Source of the DNA: an uncultured Pseudomonadota bacterium
GTDB taxonomy: Bacteria; Pseudomonadota; Gammaproteobacteria; Burkholderiales; Burkholderiaceae_C
DNA: 50,277 nt
NCBI GenBank assembly: GCA_945952465.1
Contig: CAMFIB010000009.1
Span: 1 to 50,277 of the forward strand
Direction: 5' to 3'
In this document: piece after piece, positions 16,088 through 23,820 of the stretch
How positions within the stretch are numbered: position 1 is the stretch's first letter
Layout of the letters: the number at the start of each line of letters is the position of its first letter
Position numbers and translations under genes: made by a program
The notes under the pieces: model-generated
What the model was told of the DNA's origin: nothing
The model's database searches: none
What the model saw: only the letters and a program-made list of their open reading frames with translations

Positions 16088-18327
16088 GCGGCACGCCCGC
16101 GCCGGCCGGCCGGGCCACGTCGCGCGGGTTCCGGTGGGGCGTGGTCGTCACGGCCGCGGCCATGGTGGCTATCGGCCTCGTGCTGCTGTTCCTGTTGACC
16201 CAGGCCACCGACAACCAGATCTTCTACGAGCGCAACTACGCCAATCTGTTCGCGGTGAACATCGCGGTGGCGTCGATGTTGTTCGCCGTGATTGTCTGGA
16301 TCGTCTGGCGGCTGTGGTGGCGCGTGCGGCGCGGCCGCTTCGGCAGCCGGCTGCTGATGAAGCTGGCCGCCATCTTCACGCTCGTGGGCCTGCTGCCCGG
16401 CCTGTTGATCTACACCGTGTCTTACCAGTTCGTGTCGCGCTCCATCGAGAGCTGGTTCGACGTGAAGGTGGAGGGCGCGCTCGACGCCGGCCTCAATTTG
16501 GGACGCGTCACGCTGGACACGCTGGCCAACGACCTCGCCAACAAGACCCGCGTGGCCGGCGAGCAACTGGCCGGCAAATCCGATGCGTTGGTCGGCATCT
16601 CGCTGTCGCGGCTGCGCGAACAGCTCGGCGCCACCGACGTGACACTGTGGAGCGCCGGCGGCACGCTGATCGCCAGTGCCGGCGAAACACGGTTCCAGGT
16701 GAATCCGGAGCGGCCGTCGCCCTACCAGTTGCGGCAGGCCCGGTCGCAGCAGCGCGCGGTCACGCAGATCGAGGGGTTGGACGACATAGGCGCGGCACCC
16801 GTTGCCACACAGGCCCGCGTGCGGGCCCTCACGCTGGTGCCATCGACCACGGTGGGCCTCTTGTCGGAAAGCCGCTTTCTCCAGGTCACGCAGGAACTGC
16901 CGCCCAACCTGGTGGCCAACGCCATCGCCGTGACGGAGGCCAACCGCGAGTACCAGGAGCGGGCGCTGGGCCGCGAGGGGCTGCGCCGCATGTACATCGG
17001 CACGCTCACGCTGAGCCTGTTCCTGTCGGTGTTCGGTGCGGTGCTGCTCGCCGTGCTGCTCGGCAACCAGCTCGCCAAGCCGCTGCTGCTGCTGGCCGAC
17101 GGTGTGCGTCAGGTGGCGGCCGGCGACTTGACCCCCAAGGCCATGCTGCAAAGCAAGGACGAACTGAGCGGCCTGACCCGCTCCTTCGCCGACATGACGC
17201 AGCAGCTCGCCGACGCCCGCGCCGATGTTCAGAGCAGCATGAGCAAGGTCGATGCCGCGCGGGTGCAGCTGCAGACCATTCTCGACAACCTGACCGCCGG
17301 CGTCATCGTGCTCGACGCCACCGGCACGATGCTGAGCACCAACCCCGGCGCGACCCGCATCCTGCGAGCGCCCATGGCGGCCTTCGAGGGGCAGCCGCTC
17401 GCGGCCGTGCCGGGTCTGGAAGCCTTTGGCCAGGGGGTGCAGCACCAGTTCGCGATCTTCCTCAGTGAGAACAAGCAGCACGGGCTCGACCATTGGCAAC
17501 AGTCGTTCGAGGTCAACGCGGCCCGGCCCGGGCTGCCGCCCGACGCCATCAACCTGATCGCCCGAGGCGCCGAGATGCCGGGCGGCGAATGGTTGCTGGT
17601 GTTCGACGACATTTCCGAAATGGTGTCGGCCCAGCGCGCACAGGCCTGGGGTGAGGTTGCGCGCCGGCTGGCCCACGAAATCAAGAACCCGCTGACCCCG
17701 ATCCGCCTGGCAGCGGAGCGACTGGAAATGAAGCTGGGCGGCAAGCTGCCCGACAGCGAGCAGGCGGTACTGGGCAAATCGGTGAAGACCATCGTCGATC
17801 AGGTCGACGCGATGAAGCGCCTCGTCAACGAATTCCGCGACTACGCCCGCCTGCCCGCCGCCGACCTCAAGCCCATGCAGCTCAACACGCTGGTCACAGA
17901 CGTGCTGCACCTCTACGCGCACGATACCCGCGGCATCACGCTGAAGACCGAACTCGACGCCGACTGCCCGCTGGTGCTCGGCGACGTGCATCAACTCCGT
18001 CAGGTGCTGCACAACCTGCTGCAGAACGCACAGGACGCCGCCGAGGGCCAGCCCCGCGCCGAGGTGCTGGTGCGCACCCGCTACATCTCGGCGGCGGAGC
18101 GTGTGCGGCTGGTGGTGCGTGACAGCGGTCCCGGCTTTCCAGAGCACATTCTCAAGCGTGCGTTCGAGCCCTACGTGACCACCAAACCCAAGGGCACAGG
18201 CCTGGGGCTCGCGGTGGTCAAGAAGATCGCCGATGAGCACCGCGCCCGCGTCGACATCGCCAACCGTGAGGCCGATGGAGTGGTGACAGGCGCGCAAGTC
18301 TCGTTATCATTTATAGTTGCAAATTGA
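16084..18327 (+). CDS. ntrY: NtrY-type membrane sensor histidine kinase
   Basis: The 747-residue kinase begins with GTG overlapping the previous stop. Transmembrane helices are near residues 20-40, 55-75, 95-115 and 305-330, followed by HAMP (LAKPLLLLADGVRQVAAGDL), PAS (about 395-500), a HisKA domain with phospho-accepting His531 in RRLAHEIKNPLTPIRLAAE, and an HATPase_c domain (HNLLQNAQDAAEG, DSGPGF, TKPKGTGLGLAVV). This is the NtrY/NtrX nitrogen/redox family architecture. The partner regulator is encoded 92 bp downstream. The input signal cannot be told from sequence; the DUF4390 neighbour may take part. Confidence 0.9.
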   Translation: MSGTPAPAGRATSRGFRWGVVVTAAAMVAIGLVLLFLLTQATDNQIFYERNYANLFAVNIAVASMLFAVIVWIVWRLWWRVRRGRFGSRLLMKLAAIFTLVGLLPGLLIYTVSYQFVSRSIESWFDVKVEGALDAGLNLGRVTLDTLANDLANKTRVAGEQLAGKSDALVGISLSRLREQLGATDVTLWSAGGTLIASAGETRFQVNPERPSPYQLRQARSQQRAVTQIEGLDDIGAAPVATQARVRALTLVPSTTVGLLSESRFLQVTQELPPNLVANAIAVTEANREYQERALGREGLRRMYIGTLTLSLFLSVFGAVLLAVLLGNQLAKPLLLLADGVRQVAAGDLTPKAMLQSKDELSGLTRSFADMTQQLADARADVQSSMSKVDAARVQLQTILDNLTAGVIVLDATGTMLSTNPGATRILRAPMAAFEGQPLAAVPGLEAFGQGVQHQFAIFLSENKQHGLDHWQQSFEVNAARPGLPPDAINLIARGAEMPGGEWLLVFDDISEMVSAQRAQAWGEVARRLAHEIKNPLTPIRLAAERLEMKLGGKLPDSEQAVLGKSVKTIVDQVDAMKRLVNEFRDYARLPAADLKPMQLNTLVTDVLHLYAHDTRGITLKTELDADCPLVLGDVHQLRQVLHNLLQNAQDAAEGQPRAEVLVRTRYISAAERVRLVVRDSGPGFPEHILKRAFEPYVTTKPKGTGLGLAVVKKIADEHRARVDIANREADGVVTGAQVSLSFIVAN

Positions 18328-18419
18328 CAACACCGTGACGCGGAGCACCGCAGGCGCGGTGAGCGTGTCCGGGGCTGGTGCCCGGCGGCATCCAAGAGCA
18401 ACAAGGCGGCAACTCGAAC

Positions 18420-19091
18420 ATGGCAAACATCCTGGTGGTGGACGACGAACCCGGCATCCGGGAACTGCTGTCTGAAATCCTCAACGACGAAGGCCACAAC
18501 ATCGAGCTGGCCGAGAATGCCAGCCAGGCCCGTGCTGCCCGCGCCCAGTCCACGCCCGACCTCGTGCTGCTGGACATCTGGATGCCCGACACCGACGGCG
18601 TCACGCTGCTGAAGGAGTGGTCGGCCAGCGGCGCGCTGACCATGCCCGTCATCATGATGAGCGGCCACGCCACCATCGACACCGCCGTCGAGGCCACCCG
18701 CATCGGCGCCCAGGCCTTTCTCGAAAAGCCGATCACGCTGCAGAAGCTGCTGAAGGCAGTGGAGCAAGGGCTTTCCAAGGGCCAGAACCGAAAGGCCGGC
18801 CTGCCGTCGCTCGCGAGCGATCTGGTGGCCGATGCGTCGCTGCTGCCTGGCCAGGCTCTCCCGCAACTGAAAAGCCTGTCGCCGCAGTCCAAGCAGCACT
18901 TCGAACTTGATCAGCCGTTGCGCGAGGCGCGCGACGAATTCGAGAAGGCTTACTTTGAGTTCCACCTCGCCAAGGAGGGCGGTTCCATGACCCGTGTGGC
19001 CGAGAAGACTGGCCTGGAACGCACCCACCTGTACCGAAAGCTCAAGCAGCTCGGCGTCGACCTGTCCCGCGGCAAACGCAGCGCTGCCTGA
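18420..19091 (+). CDS. NtrX-like response regulator without AAA+ domain
   Basis: The 223-residue protein has an N-terminal receiver domain (ILVVDDEPGIRELLSEIL, phospho-acceptor Asp52 in LLDIWMPD, and the conserved Lys in AFLEKPIT). After a linker comes a C-terminal Fis-type helix-turn-helix (GSMTRVAEKTGLERTHLYRK). Classical NtrX has a sigma-54-activating AAA+ ATPase between these parts; here none of GESGTGKE, GAFTGA or similar is present. It should therefore bind DNA without activating sigma-54 polymerase directly. The ATG at 18420 is preferred over an upstream extension because MANILVVDDEP is the normal N-terminus. Confidence 0.88.
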   Translation: MANILVVDDEPGIRELLSEILNDEGHNIELAENASQARAARAQSTPDLVLLDIWMPDTDGVTLLKEWSASGALTMPVIMMSGHATIDTAVEATRIGAQAFLEKPITLQKLLKAVEQGLSKGQNRKAGLPSLASDLVADASLLPGQALPQLKSLSPQSKQHFELDQPLREARDEFEKAYFEFHLAKEGGSMTRVAEKTGLERTHLYRKLKQLGVDLSRGKRSAA

Positions 19092-19120
19092 GCTTCGGCG
19101 GAAACCGGCTATGGGGCTGC

Positions 19121-19126
19121 TATAAT
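19121..19126 (+). promoter_or_regulatory. tRNA-Phe promoter, -10 box
   Basis: A perfect TATAAT lies 12 bp before the tRNA 5' end. The -35 region around 19093-19103 is a poor match, typical of stable-RNA promoters relying on a strong -10. The tRNA is thus probably transcribed independently of the two-component genes. Confidence 0.7.
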
Positions 19127-19137
19127 CTGAGGCTCAC

Positions 19138-19213
19138 GGCCCGGTAGCTCAGTTGGTAGAGCAGCGGATTGAAAATCCGCGTGTCGGTGGTTCGATTCCG
19201 CCCCAGGCCACCA
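19138..19213 (+). tRNA. pheT: tRNA-Phe (anticodon GAA)
   Basis: A 76-nt cloverleaf with anticodon GAA at 19171-19173, a GGTTCGATT T-loop region, discriminator A and encoded CCA. The acceptor stem GGCCCGG/CCAGGCC has a C.A mismatch at the fifth pair (19142 with 19205). Otherwise all arms pair normally. It is flanked by its own -10 box and terminator. Confidence 0.96.
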
Positions 19214-19220
19214 AATGCAC

Positions 19221-19254
19221 AACGCCCCAGAATCGCCAGGTTCTGGGGCGTTTT
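19221..19254 (+). terminator. Rho-independent terminator of tRNA-Phe
   Basis: AACGCCCCAGAA (19221-19232) pairs perfectly with TTCTGGGGCGTT (19241-19252), a 12-bp stem, and the T-run ends at 19254. It begins 7 bp after the tRNA CCA and lies just beyond the stop of the convergent gene, so it may serve both directions. Confidence 0.92.
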
Positions 19255-19265
19255 CGCTGGTGCGT

Positions 19266-20177
19266 TCAGCGGCAGCGGGTGCAGCGCATCAGCCCCATCT
19301 TCTGCGGCCCTTTCTTCAGTGAACTCACCAGCCACTCGTAGTTGTAGGGGTTGCGGATCGCGTTGCTGAAGATGTCGCCCTTCGGGTTGAAGTAGGGGCG
19401 TTTGTCGTCCTGCGGCTCGACGACCAGCACCGCCAAGCCGCCGCCCATGCCCGGGTGGTCGGGCGACTGCAGCGTGATGTGGGCGCGTTCGTGCATCAGC
19501 ACCACTGAACGTTCTACGCCGTCGGCCTTGTCGAAGTACTGTGGGTTCACGTAGATGGTTTCGTCGGGGTAGATCACGTAGGCGTCGGCTTCGAGGCCAC
19601 CGGCGTGGGTGCCCATCTCGAACTTGAGCGGCAGCAGCAGCGAAGCCTGCAATTGGGCCAGCCGGCCCTGCAGTTGGGTCAGCATGACCTGGTTAAAGCC
19701 GGCCGCCATCGGGTTGTCGGTCGGCGCGACGTCGATGCTGAAGTTGAACAGCAGCATCTTCACCACATGGTTGTCGGCCTTCATGAACGGTGCCACGCCG
19801 AGCAGGCCCCGCGTTTCCTGCAGCAGCAGGACGGCGCGGTCGAGATCCTGCCGCAGCATGTCGACCTGCTCGCCGTTGAAGCCGGTGAAGGTGTGGATGC
19901 CGCTGTTGGCGCTGGGCGCGTTGAGCAGTGCAATGATTTTCTGCAGCGTCTGCTGGCCGGGGTCGATGCGGCCGTCGGCAAAGCCGAGCTGCTTCTGCTG
20001 GAAGCCGCGGATCGCGCCGTTGGTCTTCGGGCCGCAGAGCCCGTCGATCACCAGTTGCACGAGCGGGCCGCCGGCAACGGTCGGCATCAGGTTGAGCAGG
20101 CCCTGAATGGTCTTGACGTCGGCCAGCCGGTTGGCGCCGCCCACGCCGACCGGCGCGGTGATGCTTGGAATGCCCAT
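19266..20177 (-). CDS. Peptidoglycan-binding-like protein with HExxH metallopeptidase motif
   Basis: The 303-residue protein has no signal peptide. Residues about 15-85 (ADVKTIQGLLN, IDGLCGPKTNGAIRGFQQ) look like a peptidoglycan-binding fold. The C-terminal half has HERAH at residues 229-233 in the context SVVLMHERAHITLQSPDHPG, a zinc-peptidase HExxH motif, followed by NPYNYEWLVSSL, which recalls the end of M35-like (deuterolysin or Lys-specific) peptidases. A peptidase cutting wall-linked peptide or protein is inferred. Lack of a signal suggests cytoplasmic action or export by a specialised secretion system. No effector or immunity partner is evident nearby. Its Shine-Dalgarno lies in a hairpin. 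Confidence 0.6.
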   Translation of the reverse strand: MGIPSITAPVGVGGANRLADVKTIQGLLNLMPTVAGGPLVQLVIDGLCGPKTNGAIRGFQQKQLGFADGRIDPGQQTLQKIIALLNAPSANSGIHTFTGFNGEQVDMLRQDLDRAVLLLQETRGLLGVAPFMKADNHVVKMLLFNFSIDVAPTDNPMAAGFNQVMLTQLQGRLAQLQASLLLPLKFEMGTHAGGLEADAYVIYPDETIYVNPQYFDKADGVERSVVLMHERAHITLQSPDHPGMGGGLAVLVVEPQDDKRPYFNPKGDIFSNAIRNPYNYEWLVSSLKKGPQKMGLMRCTRCR

Positions 20178-20182
20178 GGTGT

Positions 20183-20202
20183 GTTCCCCTTGAAAAGGGA
20201 AC
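20183..20202 (-). promoter_or_regulatory. Hairpin covering the Shine-Dalgarno of the HExxH gene
   Basis: On the minus strand GTTCCCTT (20202-20195) pairs with AGGGGAAC (20190-20183), with one T.G pair and a TTCA loop. The AAGGGGA ribosome-binding site, 6-8 bases before the ATG at 20177, is within the 3' arm. Translation may depend on melting of this structure. Confidence 0.5.
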
Positions 20203-20234
20203 GAGCCGGCAGGCTGCGCTTTGAAAGCGGCGGT

Positions 20235-20708
20235 TCAGCGGTAGCTCTGGAACACCGCCGTGGCGCCGTCCTTGGCCAGCAGCAGCACGTCATACGGATC
20301 GCGGCGGCCGTTGTATTCGGGGCCGTCCATGCCAGGAGAGCCGATCGGCATTCCGGGCACGGCTAGGCCAAGCGCATCAGGCTTTTCATTGAGCAGGCGC
20401 TGGATCTCGCGGGCGGGCACGTGGCCTTCGATGACGTACCCCTCGATCCGCGCGGTGTGGCACGAGGCCAGGGCCATGGGCACGCCGAAATGGCGGCGCG
20501 CCTGGGCGTTGCCGGTCTCGAAGGTGCGCACTTCGAAGCCGTTGGCCTGCAGGTGCGCCACCCATTCCTTGCAGCAGCCGCAGGTCGGGCTTTTCCAGAC
20601 GTCGACCTGCGGTTTGCCGGCCGCGGCGGCGCTGAAGCGAGAGAGCGGCAGGGCGAGCACGCTCAGGACGAGGGCGCGGCGGCGCGGTGTGAAGCGGGTG
20701 GGGCTCAT
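20235..20708 (-). CDS. DUF411 metal-binding protein
   Basis: The 157-residue exported protein has an arginine-rich signal (TPRRRALVLSVLALPL) and the family motif WKSPTCGCCKEWVAHL, whose CGCC cysteines probably bind copper or another soft metal. Further conserved parts are CHTARIEGYVIEGHVPA and GLAVPGMPIGSPGM. DUF411 proteins are often found with copper-resistance genes; none is adjacent here. The ATG at 20708 is chosen because it gives a clean signal peptide; a longer upstream frame is not protein-like. Same strand as the HExxH gene, 57 bp apart. Confidence 0.85.
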   Translation of the reverse strand: MSPTRFTPRRRALVLSVLALPLSRFSAAAAGKPQVDVWKSPTCGCCKEWVAHLQANGFEVRTFETGNAQARRHFGVPMALASCHTARIEGYVIEGHVPAREIQRLLNEKPDALGLAVPGMPIGSPGMDGPEYNGRRDPYDVLLLAKDGATAVFQSYR

Positions 20709-20812
20709 CGCCTGGATTGTCAGGGATGGCGGCGCGAGCGGTCTTGGCCTACAGCATGTGCGCCCAATCGAGGCTGGCGGGAGCGCCGCGGGCACCAGAT
20801 GATCGGCTGACC

Positions 20813-21802
20813 ATGAAGACGCTGAACGCCCGTACTGTTTTGCCCCCGATCGGTGCGAAGGCCTGGATCGCCCGCATGTGGCCGATGGTGCGGCGCTGGC
20901 TGTTGCCGCTGTTCGCAGCCCTTGTGTTGGCCATGCTGGTGTCGCACGCCCGAGAGGTGGATTGGCCGGCCGCCTGGCGGGCGGCGAAGCGGTATGACGC
21001 GGCGTTGCTGGTCGGGGTGGCCGTGATGGCCCTGGCCAGCCACGCCCTGTATGGTTCTTTCGATCTGATCGGCAGGCATCAAGCCCGCCATGCCGTTTCG
21101 CGCCGCCGATCGTGGGCGATTGCGGTGACCAGTTACGCGTTCAACCTCAACCTGGGCTCGCTGGTGGGCGGCATCGGTTTGCGGGCGCGGTTGTACGCGC
21201 GGGCCGGCCTGCGCGGCGGGCAGATCGCCCAGGTGGTGGCGTACAGCATGGTGACCAATTGGCTGGGCTATGGCTTGTTGGCGGGTGTGCTGTTCGCGGC
21301 CGGCCTGATCACGCTGCCTGCCGACGCGCACATGAACCCGGCCCTGTTGCGCATGCTGGGCGTGGCGATGCTGCTGGGGGTGGCGGGTTACGTGGCGGGT
21401 TGCGCGTTCTCGCGGCGCCGTGAATGGCGATGGCGAACGCACGCGCTGCGCCTGCCCACGGCCCGGCTGGCCATATGGCAACTGGTGGTCTCGTCGGCCA
21501 ATTGGGCGCTGATGGGCGCGATGATGTTTCTGCTGCTGGGCCAGCAGGTGCCCTACGGCACCACCCTGGCGGTGCTGCTGGCCGGCGCCATTGCCGGCGT
21601 GCTGGTGCCGGTGCCCGGCGGGTTGGGTGTGCTGGAGGCCGTGTACATCGCGCTGCTTGCCGGCCGCGTGCCCGAGGCCGCGCTCGTCGGCGCAGTGCTG
21701 ACCTATCGCGCCCTGTATTACCTGCTGCCGCTGGGAATCGGGCTGGTGGTCTATGGGGTGCTGGAACGCTGGCCTCGTTCGCCCGCAATATCGGCAGGCT
21801 GA
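20813..21802 (+). CDS. YbhN-like (lysylphosphatidylglycerol synthase TM region) membrane protein
   Basis: The 329-residue integral membrane protein has about eight hydrophobic segments. The motifs SYAFNLNLGSLVGGIGLRARLYARAGL and VPVPGGLGVLEAVY match the UPF0104/YbhN family, related to the flippase half of lysyl-phosphatidylglycerol synthases. The aminoacyl-transfer domain is absent. Lipid transport or regulation is the likely area; the substrate is unknown. The start at 20813 begins just before a short basic region and the first helix; the longer upstream frame overlaps the divergent DUF411 gene. Confidence 0.78.
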   Translation: MKTLNARTVLPPIGAKAWIARMWPMVRRWLLPLFAALVLAMLVSHAREVDWPAAWRAAKRYDAALLVGVAVMALASHALYGSFDLIGRHQARHAVSRRRSWAIAVTSYAFNLNLGSLVGGIGLRARLYARAGLRGGQIAQVVAYSMVTNWLGYGLLAGVLFAAGLITLPADAHMNPALLRMLGVAMLLGVAGYVAGCAFSRRREWRWRTHALRLPTARLAIWQLVVSSANWALMGAMMFLLLGQQVPYGTTLAVLLAGAIAGVLVPVPGGLGVLEAVYIALLAGRVPEAALVGAVLTYRALYYLLPLGIGLVVYGVLERWPRSPAISAG

Positions 21803-21959
21803 CCCGAGGCTCCCCCGCACCGCCTTTCGATGTGAGGCGAGCAGATTACCGATCTGGCCTGTCTCCCCGCGCCGGCTATCTCCTCTGATTCATCCTTCTG
21901 CGCCCGACCCGCGCCGACACCCGGCCGCTGTGTTTGCGAGAGGCGTCCATGCCGCCCCC

Positions 21960-21990
21960 TATAATTGACCTAACAAATGTTTGATTGACC
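21960..21990 (+). promoter_or_regulatory. Promoter and candidate TetR operator of the acyl-CoA operon
   Basis: A consensus -10 TATAAT (21960-21965) is followed by the near-palindrome CTAAC-AAAT-GTTTG (21970-21983), placed over the expected start of transcription. It is flanked by direct repeats ATTGACC at 21964-21970 and 21984-21990. The half-site resembles the AAAC-N4-GTTT operators known for fatty-acid TetR regulators such as PsrA. AAGGAG (21991-21996) follows as the ribosome-binding site of the first gene. Operator function is inferred. Confidence 0.65.
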
Positions 21991-22002
21991 AAGGAGTTGG
22001 TA

Positions 22003-23166
22003 ATGGCCGCCGCCCTGCATGAGAGCTTCCCTTATTTCACGTCCGAGCATGACATGTTGCGCCAGACCATTCGCCGTTTCGTCGCCGAGCAGGTGCTGCC
22101 GTTTGCCGACCGCTGGGAAGAGGAGGGCCTGACCCCTCGGTCGGTGATGGCGGCGATGGGCGAACTGGGGCTGCTCGGCATCCGCTTCGAAGAGGCCTAC
22201 GGCGGCAGCGCGCTCGACACGCTGTCGACCGTGGTCTACGCCGAGGAACTGGGCCGCTCGACCTACGGCGGCTTCGCGATCACCGCGCTGGTCCACACCG
22301 ACATGGCCGCGCCCCACCTGCACCACGCCGGCAACGCCGAACAGAAGGCGCGGCTGATGCCCGACATCGTGGCCGGCAAGCGTATCGCCGCGGTGGCCAT
22401 GACCGAACCCGACGCCGGCTCCGACCTCGCGTCGATGCGCACCACCGCGCGGCGCGAGGCCGACGGCAGCTGGGTGCTGAACGGCGCCAAGATGTTCATC
22501 ACCAACGGCGTGCACGGCGAGATCTTCTTCGTCGCCGCCAAGACCGGCGAGTCCGGCCGCAACCACCACATCTCGATGTTCATCGTGGAAAAGGGCACGC
22601 CCGGTTTCAGCGTGGCGCGGCCATTGAAAAAACACGGCTGGCTGTCGAGCGACACCGCCGAGCTGGTGTTCGAGAACTGCCGCATCCCGGCCGCCAACCT
22701 GCTGGGCGAGGAGCACCGCGGCTTCTATGCGCTGGTGAAGAACCTGCAGAACGAGCGCCTGGTGCTGGCCGCGCAGTCGATGGGCGAGGCGGCCCGCGCG
22801 ATCGAACTGACGCTGGAATGGGTGACGCAGCGCAAGGCCTTCAACGCCACGCTGTGGGACAAGCAGGCGATCCGCCACCGCCTGGCGATGCTGACGGCCC
22901 GCGTGCAGGCCGCCCGCGCCATGCTCTACAACACCGCCTGGCGCGACACCCGTGGCGACAACGTGGTGGCCGAGGCGTCGATGCTGAAGGCGCTGTGCGG
23001 CGAACTGGTGAACGAGGTGATGTACGACTGCCTGCAGTTCCACGGCGGCATGGGCTACATGCGCGAATCGGCCATCGAGCGCATGGCGCGCGACGCCCGC
23101 ATCCAGTCGATCGGCGGCGGTGCCAGCGAGGTCATGCTGGACGAAATCGCCAAGCGCATGCACTGA
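22003..23166 (+). CDS. Acyl-CoA dehydrogenase (isovaleryl/long-chain-type active site)
   Basis: The 387-residue FAD enzyme introduces a 2,3-double bond in an acyl-CoA. The signatures AVAMTEPDAGSDLASM and LQFHGGMGYMRE are clear. Where most family members have the catalytic Glu of YEGT, this protein has IGGGASEV; a Glu is instead present in the helix NLQNERLVLA (Glu251), the position used by isovaleryl-CoA and long-chain acyl-CoA dehydrogenases. A branched substrate such as isovaleryl- or citronellyl-CoA fits the downstream carboxylase. The ATG at 22003 has AAGGAG six bases upstream. First gene of a six-gene operon. Confidence 0.9.
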   Translation: MAAALHESFPYFTSEHDMLRQTIRRFVAEQVLPFADRWEEEGLTPRSVMAAMGELGLLGIRFEEAYGGSALDTLSTVVYAEELGRSTYGGFAITALVHTDMAAPHLHHAGNAEQKARLMPDIVAGKRIAAVAMTEPDAGSDLASMRTTARREADGSWVLNGAKMFITNGVHGEIFFVAAKTGESGRNHHISMFIVEKGTPGFSVARPLKKHGWLSSDTAELVFENCRIPAANLLGEEHRGFYALVKNLQNERLVLAAQSMGEAARAIELTLEWVTQRKAFNATLWDKQAIRHRLAMLTARVQAARAMLYNTAWRDTRGDNVVAEASMLKALCGELVNEVMYDCLQFHGGMGYMRESAIERMARDARIQSIGGGASEVMLDEIAKRMH

Positions 23167-23175
23167 AGCGTCGCC

Positions 23176-23820
23176 ATGCCGGTTCTTCCCCGTTCCAAGC
23201 CCGTTTCCGAGGGCAGCGGCGCCGAGTCGCGCCAGTTGATTCTGGAGACCGCCGCGCGCCTGTTTCGCCGCGACGGTTACGCCAGCACCACGCTGCGCGC
23301 CATTGCGAGCCACTGCGGTATGCAGGCCGGCAGCCTGTACTACCACTTCTCGTCGAAAGACGAGATCGTGACCGCGGTGCTCGACATCGGAGTGCAGCGC
23401 GTGTTCGATGCGGTGAAGTCCGCCACCGACGCGCTGCCGCCCGACGCCGACCTGCGCAGCACCCTGCACACCGCCTTTGCCGCGCATCTCGGCGCGCTGC
23501 TGACGGCGCACGATTTCACGTCGGCCAACATCCGCATCTTCGGCCAGGTGCCGGCGCATGTGCGCGAGGCCCACATGGCGGTGCGGCGCCGCTACGAACG
23601 CTTCTGGCGCACGCTGCTCGGCGACCTGCAGGCACGCGGCCAGATCAGGCCCGGCGTGGAACTGGTGCGGTTCACGTTTTTCCTGTTCGGCGCAATGAAC
23701 TGGACGACCGAATGGCACGATGAAAGCAAATCCAGCCTCGGCACCCTCGCGGCCGATCTGACGGACCTCGTCACACGCGGGCTGCAGGCCGGCGGACAGC
23801 ACGAAGCGGCCGCCCGATGA
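23176..23820 (+). CDS. TetR/AcrR family transcriptional regulator
   Basis: The 214-residue protein has a TetR DNA-binding domain at residues about 18-64 (RQLILETAARLFRRDGYAST, then GSLYYHFSSKDEIV) and a helical C-terminal ligand domain. It is encoded inside the operon between the dehydrogenase (9-bp gap) and the carboxyltransferase (ATGA overlap), which suggests autoregulation of the whole cluster, with an acyl-CoA intermediate as probable inducer. The operator at 21970-21983 is the likely target. Confidence 0.9.
   Translation: MPVLPRSKPVSEGSGAESRQLILETAARLFRRDGYASTTLRAIASHCGMQAGSLYYHFSSKDEIVTAVLDIGVQRVFDAVKSATDALPPDADLRSTLHTAFAAHLGALLTAHDFTSANIRIFGQVPAHVREAHMAVRRRYERFWRTLLGDLQARGQIRPGVELVRFTFFLFGAMNWTTEWHDESKSSLGTLAADLTDLVTRGLQAGGQHEAAAR

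Noticed and set aside
19266-21802. A toxin-immunity or secretion island around the HExxH gene
   Set aside because: Neighbours are a DUF411 protein and a YbhN-like protein; no immunity-like gene, VgrG, PAAR or baseplate gene is visible.
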